From: Sphingomonas arvum
GTDB taxonomy: Bacteria; Pseudomonadota; Alphaproteobacteria; Sphingomonadales; Sphingomonadaceae
Assembly: GCF_026013565.1 (NCBI RefSeq)
Contig: NZ_JAPDOB010000001.1
Span: forward strand, 1,328,178 to 1,392,177
Direction: 5' to 3'
DNA: 64,000 nucleotides
Program-made: the position numbers and the translations under genes
Part shown: positions 18,993-27,058 of the stretch, piece by piece
Position numbering within the stretch: the first letter of the stretch is position 1
Layout: every line of letters begins with the position of its first letter
Notes under the pieces: generated by a model
What the model saw: the letters and a program-made list of their open reading frames with translations, nothing else
Told to the model about the DNA's origin: nothing
Databases searched by the model: none

Positions 18993-19696
18993 GCCCGGCG
19001 CAGCCGCCAGCGCGGCCCGCTGGCCTCAACTCGGAACGTGTCAGCTAAGCTGGGTCCGTGGAGGATCTGCTTGGGTGGACCATCTTCGACCAATTGCCCC
19101 GCGTTGAGCATCAGGACACGGTCGAATGTGTCCAGCAGGTGCAGGTCGTGCAGCGAGAGCAGCACGGCCGCACCTGCTTCCGCAGCGTCGCGGAGCAACT
19201 GCAGGATCGTCACGACCCAATAGGGATCGAGGTTCGACAACGGTTCGTCCAGTAGCAGGACGGCAGGGCGTGGCGCCAAGGCCCGCGCGAGCAAGGCGCG
19301 TGCTCGTTCGCCGGTAGAAAGTCGGTCGGCTGGCCGATCTGCAAGCTCGTCGAGCTCCAGTTCGCGGAGCAGGTCCGCCACCCGGCGTTCGTCGGGCTGC
19401 GCGAGACCGAGGCCAACGAGGTCGCGAACCGCGATCGGCCAAATCATCTCACGTGCAGCAGGAAGGAAGCCGAGGAGCGCCGGTCGCCGCGCGGGCGGCA
19501 CGCTGTCGAGGTCTTCATCCATAATCGATACCGCACCGCCTGGTCGATCGATACGGGCAAGGCTGCGGAGCAGGCTGGTCTTGCCGCTGCCGTTTGGGCC
19601 GATGGCCGCGGTCAGCGTTCCCGCCGACAGGCTCAGATCCAGTGGGGCTAGCCTCTCGCCCATGCTCAGGCTGGTTGCGACGAGCAACGGCTTCAT
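18989..19696 (-). CDS. btuD: Vitamin B12 ABC transporter ATP-binding protein
   Basis: The 235-residue ABC ATPase has Walker [10 protein letters not shown] near residue 36, the signature [12 protein letters not shown] near residue 130, Walker B VLLLDEP and the switch His in [10 protein letters not shown]. It belongs to the FecE/BtuD iron-siderophore/cobalamin group. ATG at 19696 overlaps the permease stop by 4 nt (ATGA). It is the last gene of the riboswitch-led btuB-btuF-btuC-btuD operon, so cobalamin is the probable substrate; without that context heme or siderophore could not be excluded. Confidence 0.9.
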   Translation of the reverse strand: MKPLLVATSLSMGERLAPLDLSLSAGTLTAAIGPNGSGKTSLLRSLARIDRPGGAVSIMDEDLDSVPPARRPALLGFLPAAREMIWPIAVRDLVGLGLAQPDERRVADLLRELELDELADRPADRLSTGERARALLARALAPRPAVLLLDEPLSNLDPYWVVTILQLLRDAAEAGAAVLLSLHDLHLLDTFDRVLMLNAGQLVEDGPPKQILHGPSLADTFRVEASGPRWRLRRA

Positions 19697-20649
19697 GAGG
19701 TGAGCCGCCAGCGCATCCTGAGCAGGACCCAAAGAAAGATGGGAGTGCCTACCGCCGCCGTGATGACGCCGAGCGGTATGGTTCGACCGACCGGGGCGAG
19801 CCTGGCCAGCAGGTCGCCGCCTGACAGCAGTACGGCGCCGATGAGGCCTGCGGGGACGAGTGCCTGCCCGGGATGCCCTCGCGTCAGCCGGCGCGCGGCA
19901 ATAGGAGCGATCAGGCCAACGAAGCCGACGGCGCCACACACCGACACGCAGGCCCCGACCGCGACTGCGCTGGCGACGATGATCCCGTTTCGCAGGCGCC
20001 CGGGATCGTGTCCAAGCGCGGCCAGCACGTCCTCGCCCAGTGCGAGTCGGTCCAAGGTGGCAGTCTGCCGGGCCAGCCATATTCCGGCGAGTGCGGCCGG
20101 GATCAAGGCCGCTGCGGCCTGCGGCAGGCTGCGGTCGTCCAGGCTTCCCATCAGCCAGTCGAACGCGTCGTAGAAGGCGAAGGGAGAGGGCGCGAGTGCG
20201 AGGGCCAGGCTGGTCAGCGCGCCGGCCGCGAGGCTGATCGCCAGACCTGCGAGCAGAAGACTGCTGCTATCCGCCCGACGTCCGGCCAAGCCGAGCAGGA
20301 TCAGAAGGGAGAGCAGCGCTCCAGTGGCGCCGCATGCAGCCAGCTCCAATGGGCCGGCGAGACCCAGGTAGTAGCCGCCCAGGACGGCCCCGAGAGCTGC
20401 GCCGCTGCTGCTGCCGGTGATGTCAGGCGAGGCGAGGGGATTGGCGAAGATCGCCTGCAGGGCAGCACCGGTGAGACCCAAGGTCGCGCCATATCCCAGA
20501 CCGAGCAGCACGCGTGGCAGGCGCAATTCCACCAGCAGCAGGCGTGCGACCGCTGGGTCCGAGTGGAGCAGATGGCTCATTGGCGCCCATGGCGTCAGCA
20601 GCCCCAGCGCCGCGACCGTCACACCAGCAAGGAACAGCCCCCGCTTCAA
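19693..20649 (-). CDS. btuC: Vitamin B12 ABC transporter permease (FecCD family)
   Basis: The 318-residue protein is highly hydrophobic (about ten helices) with FecCD/BtuC motifs VELRLPRVLLGLGYGATLGLTG near residue 50 and FVGLIAPIAARRLTRGH near residue 230. TTG at 20649 is preferred: its TTGA overlaps the btuF stop, and GGAGG (20658-20662) lies 8 nt upstream, giving the family's normal length. The open frame upstream only runs through btuF. It forms the membrane channel of the B12 importer. Confidence 0.9.
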   Translation of the reverse strand: MKRGLFLAGVTVAALGLLTPWAPMSHLLHSDPAVARLLLVELRLPRVLLGLGYGATLGLTGAALQAIFANPLASPDITGSSSGAALGAVLGGYYLGLAGPLELAACGATGALLSLLILLGLAGRRADSSSLLLAGLAISLAAGALTSLALALAPSPFAFYDAFDWLMGSLDDRSLPQAAAALIPAALAGIWLARQTATLDRLALGEDVLAALGHDPGRLRNGIIVASAVAVGACVSVCGAVGFVGLIAPIAARRLTRGHPGQALVPAGLIGAVLLSGGDLLARLAPVGRTIPLGVITAAVGTPIFLWVLLRMRWRLTS

Positions 20650-21401
20650 TGCGGAAACCTCCGCAGCCGTTCGACCTCCGCAATCATCGGCAGCCCCGCG
20701 CAGGTCCACGGACGGCCGTCGGTCCGAATTGTTCGTGGACGCAGCCGACGAACCAAAGGATGGTCCAGCCAAGCTTGGCTTCGGCTCCATTGGCCAGACC
20801 GATAGCTGCTGCGGATTAGCCATTTGGGTGGATTCGTTGCGAGCAGTTCCAGATCGACCCGTCCACGCGGCAAGGTGCGTTGGCGGTAGCCAGCAAGATC
20901 TAGCCACTGAGCGCCCAGCGAAGACGGGTCGAGGCTGTTACCGGCGCCGGCCAGAAATGCGGCGTCCGCCCGTTGAGAAGGACGGCTCGCCTGCAGCGCG
21001 TCAATCTTGCCGATCAGAACTTGGGCTCTGTCCGAGGCGCCCATAGCTTGTGCGACCACAAGGGCCTGCTTTCTTATGTCGCGGAGCGACGCCGGGTAGC
21101 TCAGGTCGATGACCTTGAGCCCGAGGCGGGCTGCGAGAGCGGCAGTAGCTCTTCCACCGCCCCCCATCGTTAGCACGAGGTTGGGTCGCGCTGGCAGCGC
21201 GCTTTCCAGCGTTCCGCGGTTGCGGAGGATGCCTGCGGTTCTACGCCACAGCACGGACTCGGACGGTTCCGCAGCCAGGTAGCTCACGCTTGCGATCTGG
21301 TCGGGGCGGGCGAGCAACAGAAGATACTCATCCGTGCAGAGGTTGAGCGATGCCGCCCGGATCGCAGTGCTAGCTGCCGAGGCGAGCGCGAATACCGGCA
21401 T
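20646..21401 (-). CDS. btuF: Cobalamin-binding periplasmic protein (BtuF/FhuD-like)
   Basis: The 251-residue protein resembles helical-backbone metal receptors (Peripla_BP_2): it starts with 'AASLNLCTDEYLLLLARPDQI', followed by SVSYLAAEPS and the NLVLTMGGGG strand. It should deliver B12 to BtuCD. ATG at 21401 has AAGGGAG upstream. The residues before the mature domain (MPVFALASAASTAIRA) have no positive n-region, so the signal peptide is weak; an in-frame ATG at 21437 would add 12 residues with Arg and Lys but lacks a clear ribosome binding site. It overlaps the receptor gene's end by 32 nt. Confidence 0.82.
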   Translation of the reverse strand: MPVFALASAASTAIRAASLNLCTDEYLLLLARPDQIASVSYLAAEPSESVLWRRTAGILRNRGTLESALPARPNLVLTMGGGGRATAALAARLGLKVIDLSYPASLRDIRKQALVVAQAMGASDRAQVLIGKIDALQASRPSQRADAAFLAGAGNSLDPSSLGAQWLDLAGYRQRTLPRGRVDLELLATNPPKWLIRSSYRSGQWSRSQAWLDHPLVRRLRPRTIRTDGRPWTCAGLPMIAEVERLRRFPH

Positions 21402-23217
21402 AGGCGCTTCTCCCTTCCGTGCGGTAGCCGACCACATCCTGGTAACGCTGGTTGAACGCGTTGGCGACGCGCCCGAACAGTTCGAAGCGCTGGTCGAGAT
21501 GAAAGGCCAACCGGGCGGCAGCCAGCAGATAGCTGTCAAGGGTAACGGTCTGGGCCGGGAATACGTCGAAGTCCGTGTCTCGACGGTCGCCCACCAATGC
21601 CATGCTGGCACCGTAGCTCCAGCGTCTCGCTCTGCCGTCAAGCGCGATGCTGCCGCTGTGTCTGGGCCGGCGCAATTCACGGACTGTCGCGTCACTCGCC
21701 GAGCGCCGCTCACTGGCCCTCAAGAAGGCATAGTTAGCGCTGACCCGCAGGCCAGGGGAGAGTTGCCAGCCGCCGTCTACTTCAAGCCCTGCGCGGCGGC
21801 TGACGCCAGCCGCGTTGTCCGTTGTCGAACGAAAATCCAGGAGGAAAACGTCGACGATTTCATCGGTGAGACGCTGGCGATAGATCGTGGCCGAGGCGCG
21901 CAGCGGCCCTCGGGTGTAGCGCAGCCCGGCCTCGACGCCGCGGGACTTCTCGGGCCGCAGCGTGGGATTGCCGATGAAGCTGGCCGGAAAGAAACCGTAA
22001 AGGTCGAAGAAGGTGGGCTGCGCGATGCCTTGCCCGTACGATGCCGTTGCGCTCCAATCGCGATCGAGGCTGACGAGAACGGAGCCGCGCAGAGTTGTCG
22101 CATCCTTGAAGCGGTTGAAGATATCGCGGCGCACCGAAAGGTCCGTGACCAGCGCCCGCCATTCTGCCCGCCACTCGCCGGTCACTGCACGGTGGAGCCG
22201 GTTGCGATTTTGGTCCGTAGCACCGCCGTACCCGGCATCGGCCGCCTTGAACCGCTCGCCATCGCCGTCGAGGGCGACAATCAAGCGGTGAGAGACAGTG
22301 CCGGTGCTCACCGCGCGTTCAAGCTGGCCCGAGATCGTTGTGCGAGCGCCTGCGGTGCGATTGACAATGGCACCATCAAGCAAATTTCGGTTGGCCGACC
22401 GGAGCAGCGAGCCACCCGCACGGACGGTCCAGTCACTTCCCGTCCAGCGCCCATCCACGCCGATCGCGGCGAGGCGGTTGCGCGTAACGTCCCCGGTGTC
22501 TGCCCGGACGAAATCCTGATAACCGTCATATTCTGATCGTCCGCGAACCAGGAAGCCAGTGAGGCCGAGCGTAAGGGGGCTTGCAGGGTTCCAGTTCACG
22601 CGCGTTCGCAGCGCTAGGTTGCGATAGCCATCCCGGTCCCCACCCGGCGCGCCGAAGCTGTCGATGCCGGTCGCGCGTTGGTACCCGCCGGCGAAGCTGG
22701 CTTGAACAGTGTCCATCGCCACGGAGCCGCGCCCAGACAGCCGTGCGAAACCGAACGATCCCGCCTCGGCACCTGCATTGAAGTCGTTCGACTGGTCCGA
22801 CGTCAGTGCGAGCACGCCGCCGATCGCTTCAGAGCCCCACAAGGCCGATTGCGGGCCCCGGACCAGCTCTAGCCGGTCGGCCAGGTCTGCCCCAAGCAAC
22901 TCGAAGCGCGGCGCGTTACCGGCTGCTGGGTCGTTGGCGCGGATTCCGTCCACAAACAGCAGCGTATGGTTCGCTTCGGCACCCCGGATGCGAACTTCGG
23001 TGATCGACCCGGCCGGTCCTGATTGTGCGACGGCGGTGGATGGGAACAGGCGGACGATGTTGGTCAGCAACGGCTCGCCGAGTCGGTCCAGAGCTTGGCG
23101 GTCGATGACGCTGACGGTTGCAGCCGTCCGATCGCGTGCGGTGGGTGCCCGTTCGGCAGTGACGACAATGGCCGGCCCGGCAGGTGCTGCGGGCAGGTCG
23201 GAAGTGAGCAAAGGCAC
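21370..23217 (-). CDS. btuB: TonB-dependent vitamin B12 receptor BtuB-like
   Basis: The 615-residue outer membrane receptor has a TonB box-like IVVTAERAP near residue 17, a plug domain with VRIRGAEANHTLLFVDGIRAND near residue 73 and LVRGPQSALWGSEAIGGVL near residue 118, then a barrel. The length and plug fit BtuB (~594 mature residues). GTG at 23217 follows GAGAGGAG and is the first possible start after an in-frame stop. The N-terminus lacks a normal signal peptide, which is odd for an outer membrane protein. The cobalamin riboswitch directly upstream supports B12 as the ligand. Confidence 0.88.
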   Translation of the reverse strand: MPLLTSDLPAAPAGPAIVVTAERAPTARDRTAATVSVIDRQALDRLGEPLLTNIVRLFPSTAVAQSGPAGSITEVRIRGAEANHTLLFVDGIRANDPAAGNAPRFELLGADLADRLELVRGPQSALWGSEAIGGVLALTSDQSNDFNAGAEAGSFGFARLSGRGSVAMDTVQASFAGGYQRATGIDSFGAPGGDRDGYRNLALRTRVNWNPASPLTLGLTGFLVRGRSEYDGYQDFVRADTGDVTRNRLAAIGVDGRWTGSDWTVRAGGSLLRSANRNLLDGAIVNRTAGARTTISGQLERAVSTGTVSHRLIVALDGDGERFKAADAGYGGATDQNRNRLHRAVTGEWRAEWRALVTDLSVRRDIFNRFKDATTLRGSVLVSLDRDWSATASYGQGIAQPTFFDLYGFFPASFIGNPTLRPEKSRGVEAGLRYTRGPLRASATIYRQRLTDEIVDVFLLDFRSTTDNAAGVSRRAGLEVDGGWQLSPGLRVSANYAFLRASERRSASDATVRELRRPRHSGSIALDGRARRWSYGASMALVGDRRDTDFDVFPAQTVTLDSYLLAAARLAFHLDQRFELFGRVANAFNQRYQDVVGYRTEGRSAYAGIRARLGS

Positions 23218-23316
23218 GCAAGAACTCCTCTCGTGAGCGACACACAGGCGTCGTCACGGAGGGTGCAGCACCCACGTTCTGCGCCTGGGCCCGGGCGAGG
23301 AACGGACGACGGAGGA

Positions 23317-23440
23317 GGGCGAGTGTCTGACTTTCCCGGTTGGGCCGGGGCTACAGTTGCGGGCACAGCGCCGGCTTGAAACCGGCTTCCTCTGCGAACC
23401 GGCGGCCGTGACCGCCGGACCCTTCTCCTGTGCCGCCGTG
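23317..23440 (-). promoter_or_regulatory. Cobalamin riboswitch upstream of btuB
   Basis: Read on the minus strand, the 323-nt space between btuB and rpmE carries the conserved core GCCGG..CCGGCGC, then TGCCCGCAACTGTAGCC, and finally the B12 box AAGTCAGACACTCGCCC (23317-23333). These match the adenosylcobalamin/cobalamin aptamer class. A consensus TTGACA (23460-23465) lies upstream as a likely -35 element. Downstream, CTCCTCC (23311-23317) next to the B12 box is complementary to the btuB Shine-Dalgarno GAGGAG (23225-23230), and a GGGTG-CTG-CACCC hairpin (23261-23273) lies between, suggesting translational shut-off when B12 is bound. The 5' boundary is approximate. Confidence 0.92.
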
Positions 23441-23503
23441 TCATCCTGGCCGCCGAACTTGTCAAGCTGGGGGCGCTACTCTAAGGGGCCGCCAACCACT
23501 CGA

Positions 23504-23521
23504 GGCTGGTCGGAACCAGCC
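23504..23521 (+). other. Hairpin in the rpmE leader
   Basis: GGCTGGT-CGGA-ACCAGCC is a perfect 7-bp stem ending 19 nt before the rpmE start codon. It might be a leader control element for L31 or a chance palindrome. There is no T-run. Confidence 0.4.
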
Positions 23522-23540
23522 ATCAGCGAAGGATGATTCC

Positions 23541-23771
23541 ATGAAGAGCGAAGGTCACCCCGACTACCACTTCATCACCGTCGAGATGACGGACGGGACC
23601 AAGTTCCAGACCCGGTCGACTTGGGGCAAGGAAGGGGACACGCTGCACCTCGACATCGATCCGAAGGTGCATCCGGCATGGACCGGCGGCAACACCCGCG
23701 TGCTCGACCAGGGCGGTCAGGTGGCGCGCTTCAACAAGCGCTTTGGCGGCCTGACGCTCGGCAAAAAGTAA
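23541..23771 (+). CDS. rpmE: 50S ribosomal protein L31
   Basis: The 76-residue protein bL31 is recognised by [12 protein letters not shown] at the N-terminus and by NKRFGGL near the end. It contains no cysteine, so it is the zinc-independent (C-minus) form, which needs no Zn2+ for ribosome binding. ATG at 23541 follows GAAGGATG. The gene stands alone, divergent from the B12 operon, with a GNAT acetyltransferase 21 nt downstream. Confidence 0.96.
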   Translation: MKSEGHPDYHFITVEMTDGTKFQTRSTWGKEGDTLHLDIDPKVHPAWTGGNTRVLDQGGQVARFNKRFGGLTLGKK

Positions 23772-23792
23772 GCTCCGGGCTTAGTTTCTCGC

Positions 23793-24329
23793 ATGACCAA
23801 GCAGCGCTCGGCTCCTTTGCTGGAGACCGAGCGTTTGCGTTTGCGGGCGTGGCGGAAAGAGGATTTCCGCCCATATCATGAGATCATGCGCGAGCCGGCG
23901 GTTCACCGGCACTTCGGTCCCGAACCAATGGGACAGGAAGAATGCTGGCGGCGGATTTGCGCGGCGAACGGCGGCTGGACGATGGCAGGTTTCGGCACCC
24001 TGGCGGTCGAGCGCCGGTCGGATAGCCGGCTGGTCGGCAACGTCGGCTTGTTCAACGCCTGGCGCGAGTTCGAACCGCAGTTCGGTGATGAGCCTGAAAT
24101 GGGTTGGATCATGGCGACGGACACGCACGGCACCGGCCTGGCCTACGAAGCGTGCCGGGCGGTGCTCGACTGGGCCGAGGTCGAGCTCGCTCCCACGCCG
24201 ATTTGGGCCATCATCGCAACGGCGAACGAGGCGAGTTTTCGCCTTGCGGACAAGCTCGGGTTCGAACGGGTGACCGAAGTCGACTACCATGGGCCGACCG
24301 CCGTCCTGCGACGGCCGGCATGGAGCTGA
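23793..24329 (+). CDS. GNAT-family N-acetyltransferase (RimJ/RimL type)
   Basis: The 178-residue protein has the Acetyltransf_3 pattern: LLETERLRLRAWRKEDF at the N-terminus, the beta-strand GNVGLFNAW near residue 70, and IIATANEASFRLADKLGFERV near the C-terminus. Relatives acetylate ribosomal-protein N-termini or small amines; the substrate here is unknown. ATG at 23793. The P-loop Q/RxxGxG/A segment (DTHGTGLAYEA) is close to consensus. The gene ends 7 nt before the convergent acyl-CoA dehydrogenase gene. Confidence 0.88.
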   Translation: MTKQRSAPLLETERLRLRAWRKEDFRPYHEIMREPAVHRHFGPEPMGQEECWRRICAANGGWTMAGFGTLAVERRSDSRLVGNVGLFNAWREFEPQFGDEPEMGWIMATDTHGTGLAYEACRAVLDWAEVELAPTPIWAIIATANEASFRLADKLGFERVTEVDYHGPTAVLRRPAWS

Positions 24330-24336
24330 CGCGCCT

Positions 24337-25554
24337 CTAAAAGGCGCTCAGACCGGTGATGGCGCGGCCGAGGATCAGCGCATGGACGTCGTGCGTGCCT
24401 TCGTAGGTGTTGACCGTCTCCAGGTTCAGCAGGTGGCGCATTACCTGGTATTCGGCGCTGATCCCGTTGCCGCCGTGCATGTCGCGGGCGACGCGGGCGA
24501 TCTCCAGCGCCTTGCCGACATTGTTGCGCTTGATGAGGCTGATCGTCTCGGGGATCAGCTCGCCGTCCTCGAGGCGCCGACCCACCCGCAGCGCCGCCTG
24601 CAGTCCCAGCGTGATCTCGGTCACCATGTTGGCGAGCTTCAGCTGGACGAGTTGGGTTGCAGCGAGCGGTCGGCCGAACTGGTGGCGGTCGAGCGTGTAC
24701 TGTCGGGCGGCCGCAAAGCACGCCTCGGCTGCACCCATGCTGCCCCAGCCGATGCCGAAGCGGGCGCGGTTAAGGCAGCCAAACGGGCCCTTCAGGCCCT
24801 CCACGTTCGGCAGCAGCGCGTCCTCGCCGACCTCGACCCCGTCCATCACGACTTCGCCGGTGATCGAGGAGCGCAGGGATAGTTTCTGTTTCACCTGCGG
24901 GGCCGACAGGCCCGGCATGCCCTTCTCGAGCACGAAGCCGCGGATCTTGCCGTCATGAGCGTCCGACTTGGCCCAGATCACGAACACGTCCGCAATCGGT
25001 GAGTTGGAGATCCACATTTTGGCGCCAGCGATTCGATAGCCGCCTTCGATCTTTTCGGCCCGCGTCCGCATGCCCCCCGGATCGGAGCCAGCGTCAGGCT
25101 CGGTCAGGCCGAAGCAGCCGACCAGCTCGCCGCTGGCCAAACCCGGCAGGTACTTACGGCGCTGTTGCTCGGAGCCATACGCGAAGATCGGGTACATCAC
25201 GAGCGAGCTCTGGACGCTCATCACTGAGCGATAGCCGCTGTCGACCCGCTCCACTGCCCGGGCGATCAGGCCGTATGAGACATAGCCGAGCCCAGCACCG
25301 CCGTATTCAGTCGGGATGGTGGCGCCGAGCAGGCCGAGCTGACCCATTTCGCGTAGGATCTCGCGGTCGAAGGTCTCCTCCAGGAAAGCTTCGGTGATCC
25401 GAGGTTGCAGCTTCTCCTTGGCGAAACCCTCGGCCGTGTCGCGGACCAGCCGCTCCTCATCGGTCAGCTGCTCGTCCAGACCGAACGGGTCCTGCCAGTC
25501 GAATGGCAGCAAGGAGGGCTCATGCGCGAGGGCGGGGTCGACAGGCTTCAGCAT
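24337..25554 (-). CDS. gcdH: Glutaryl-CoA dehydrogenase
   Basis: The 405-residue FAD acyl-CoA dehydrogenase oxidatively decarboxylates glutaryl-CoA to crotonyl-CoA in lysine and tryptophan breakdown. The N-terminal DPF-x2[33 protein letters not shown] for FAD and the catalytic Glu in [20 protein letters not shown] near residue 385 fit GCDH better than other family members. ATG at 25554 gives normal length, although its ribosome binding site is poor; the upstream open frame runs into the tRNA gene. The specific substrate is inferred from motif similarity. Confidence 0.87.
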   Translation of the reverse strand: MLKPVDPALAHEPSLLPFDWQDPFGLDEQLTDEERLVRDTAEGFAKEKLQPRITEAFLEETFDREILREMGQLGLLGATIPTEYGGAGLGYVSYGLIARAVERVDSGYRSVMSVQSSLVMYPIFAYGSEQQRRKYLPGLASGELVGCFGLTEPDAGSDPGGMRTRAEKIEGGYRIAGAKMWISNSPIADVFVIWAKSDAHDGKIRGFVLEKGMPGLSAPQVKQKLSLRSSITGEVVMDGVEVGEDALLPNVEGLKGPFGCLNRARFGIGWGSMGAAEACFAAARQYTLDRHQFGRPLAATQLVQLKLANMVTEITLGLQAALRVGRRLEDGELIPETISLIKRNNVGKALEIARVARDMHGGNGISAEYQVMRHLLNLETVNTYEGTHDVHALILGRAITGLSAF

Positions 25555-25620
25555 GCACGCGCCAATACCGCCAAGGGCCGTCCCGCGCCACCCCTCGTGA
25601 CGGCGTCGCATGAGCCGGCC

Positions 25621-25710
25621 TGGCGGATGGGGTGGGATTCGAACCCACGGTGAGCTTGCACCCACGGCGGTTTTCAAGACCGCTGCCTTAAACCACTCGG
25701 CCACCCATCC
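25621..25710 (-). tRNA. tRNA-Ser (anticodon UGA)
   Basis: The minus strand reads GGATGGGTGGCCGAGTGG at the 5' end, with an anticodon stem GCGGT/ACCGC around loop CTTGAAA (anticodon TGA, reading UCA), a long class II variable arm (GTGGGTGCAAGCTCAC), the T loop GGTTCGAATCC and an acceptor end CCCATCC-G with encoded CCA (25621-25623). The 90-nt length and variable arm confirm serine. Confidence 0.97.
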
Positions 25711-25833
25711 TTGCGTGAGGCTCGGTTCAGCGTGCACCGCCTAGTCTCACAGGCCCTGCTCGTGCAAGCGGGGTTGAAACGGGTGCGCCGCCTCGTTCGT
25801 TCAAGCGGCATGGTTCGGGAGGGGTACAGCAGC

Positions 25834-26982
25834 GTGGCAAGCAGGGTGACGATCGGCGCATTGTGCCTGAGCGCCCTCGCGCTTACGCCGGCAAGTGCGC
25901 AACGCGACCCGCTGGCGCCCTTGCCCGATCAGCCGACCAGGCAGGCCGCCCCGGCCAAGCCGGTCACTGCACCGCCGCCACCGGTGCGCTATCAGCCTCC
26001 AGCCACGCCGACGGTCACGCCAGCCCCGACCGGTGGCTTCGACAGCTATCGCCAGACGCTCGCCGCGCGGGCCCGCGCGGCGGGCGTGCGAGAAGCGACC
26101 ATCCAGGCAGTGGTGCCATACCTCACCCTGAACTCGCGCGTCATTGAGTTAGACCGCGCCCAGCCTGGGCAGGTCAACAATCCGAATGCGATCCCGCCGT
26201 TCGCGCCCTACCGGCGCAAGCATGTCACCGACGATCTGATTACCCGCGGGGCCGCTCGTTATGCCGCCAACTACGCGTTCCTGACCAACATAGAGCGACG
26301 GTTCGGCGTCGAGCCGCTCGTGCTCATGGCCATCTACGGGCATGAGACCAGTTACGGCCGCGTGACGGGCGGGTTCGACCTACCGCAAGTGCTGGCCACC
26401 CTGGCCTATGAAGGCCGGCGGCGAAGCTTCTTCGAAGAGGAGTTCGTCGCTTCGCTCCAGCTGCTCGACCAAGGAGTGCCGCGCTCGCGCCTGAAGGGCA
26501 GTTGGGCCGGCGCGACTGGCTATCCGCAGTTCATGCCGTCGGTCGTGCTGCGACTGCGGACCGATGGGGACGGTAACGGCACCGCCGACATCTGGAACAG
26601 CGAGGCCGATGCACTGGCCTCCATTGCCGCCTACCTGCGCGATGCGGGCTGGAAGCCCAACGTGCACTGGGGCGTGCCGGTACGGGTCGCGCCGACCTTC
26701 AACCGTGCGGCCGTGCGGTCGGCCGTGGTCGCGCCGCGCTGCCCGGCGGTCTACGCGCGACACAGCCGTTGGCTGACGGTGCGGGAATGGCGGTCGCTTG
26801 GGGTCACACCCCTTGGACGCAGCCTGCCCGAGAACGAGCTGGCGACGCTGATCGAGCCGGATGGGCAGGGCGCCACCGCTTATCTGCTCAGCACCAACTA
26901 CCGAGCGATCCTCGATTATAACTGCTCCAATTTCTACGCGCTCTCCGTGGGTGTGCTCGGAGATACAATCGTCGGCCGATAG
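25834..26982 (+). CDS. Lytic murein transglycosylase (MltB family)
   Basis: The 382-residue periplasmic enzyme cleaves the glycan backbone of peptidoglycan. A signal peptide (residues 1-23, ending ASA-Q), a Pro/Ala-rich linker to about residue 70, and the SLT_2 domain follow, with the catalytic Glu in YGHETSYGR and the motif GSWAGATGYPQFMPS. A C-terminal peptidoglycan-binding-like region is present, with REWRSLGVTPLG. GTG at 25834 is preferred, since GGGAGGGG lies 9 nt upstream and the signal peptide begins there; ATG at 25810 would add 8 residues. Confidence 0.92.
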   Translation: MASRVTIGALCLSALALTPASAQRDPLAPLPDQPTRQAAPAKPVTAPPPPVRYQPPATPTVTPAPTGGFDSYRQTLAARARAAGVREATIQAVVPYLTLNSRVIELDRAQPGQVNNPNAIPPFAPYRRKHVTDDLITRGAARYAANYAFLTNIERRFGVEPLVLMAIYGHETSYGRVTGGFDLPQVLATLAYEGRRRSFFEEEFVASLQLLDQGVPRSRLKGSWAGATGYPQFMPSVVLRLRTDGDGNGTADIWNSEADALASIAAYLRDAGWKPNVHWGVPVRVAPTFNRAAVRSAVVAPRCPAVYARHSRWLTVREWRSLGVTPLGRSLPENELATLIEPDGQGATAYLLSTNYRAILDYNCSNFYALSVGVLGDTIVGR

Positions 26983-27058
26983 TGGCAGTTTGCCCACTCG
27001 CCCGGGGCGATGTGCCGCGCTACTCAGGCGCCTCCACCTGGAGCCGACTGCGAATCCG

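Noticed and set aside
25621-25710. tRNA-Ser as an integration site of a mobile element
   Set aside because: No direct repeat of the tRNA 3' end and no integrase nearby.
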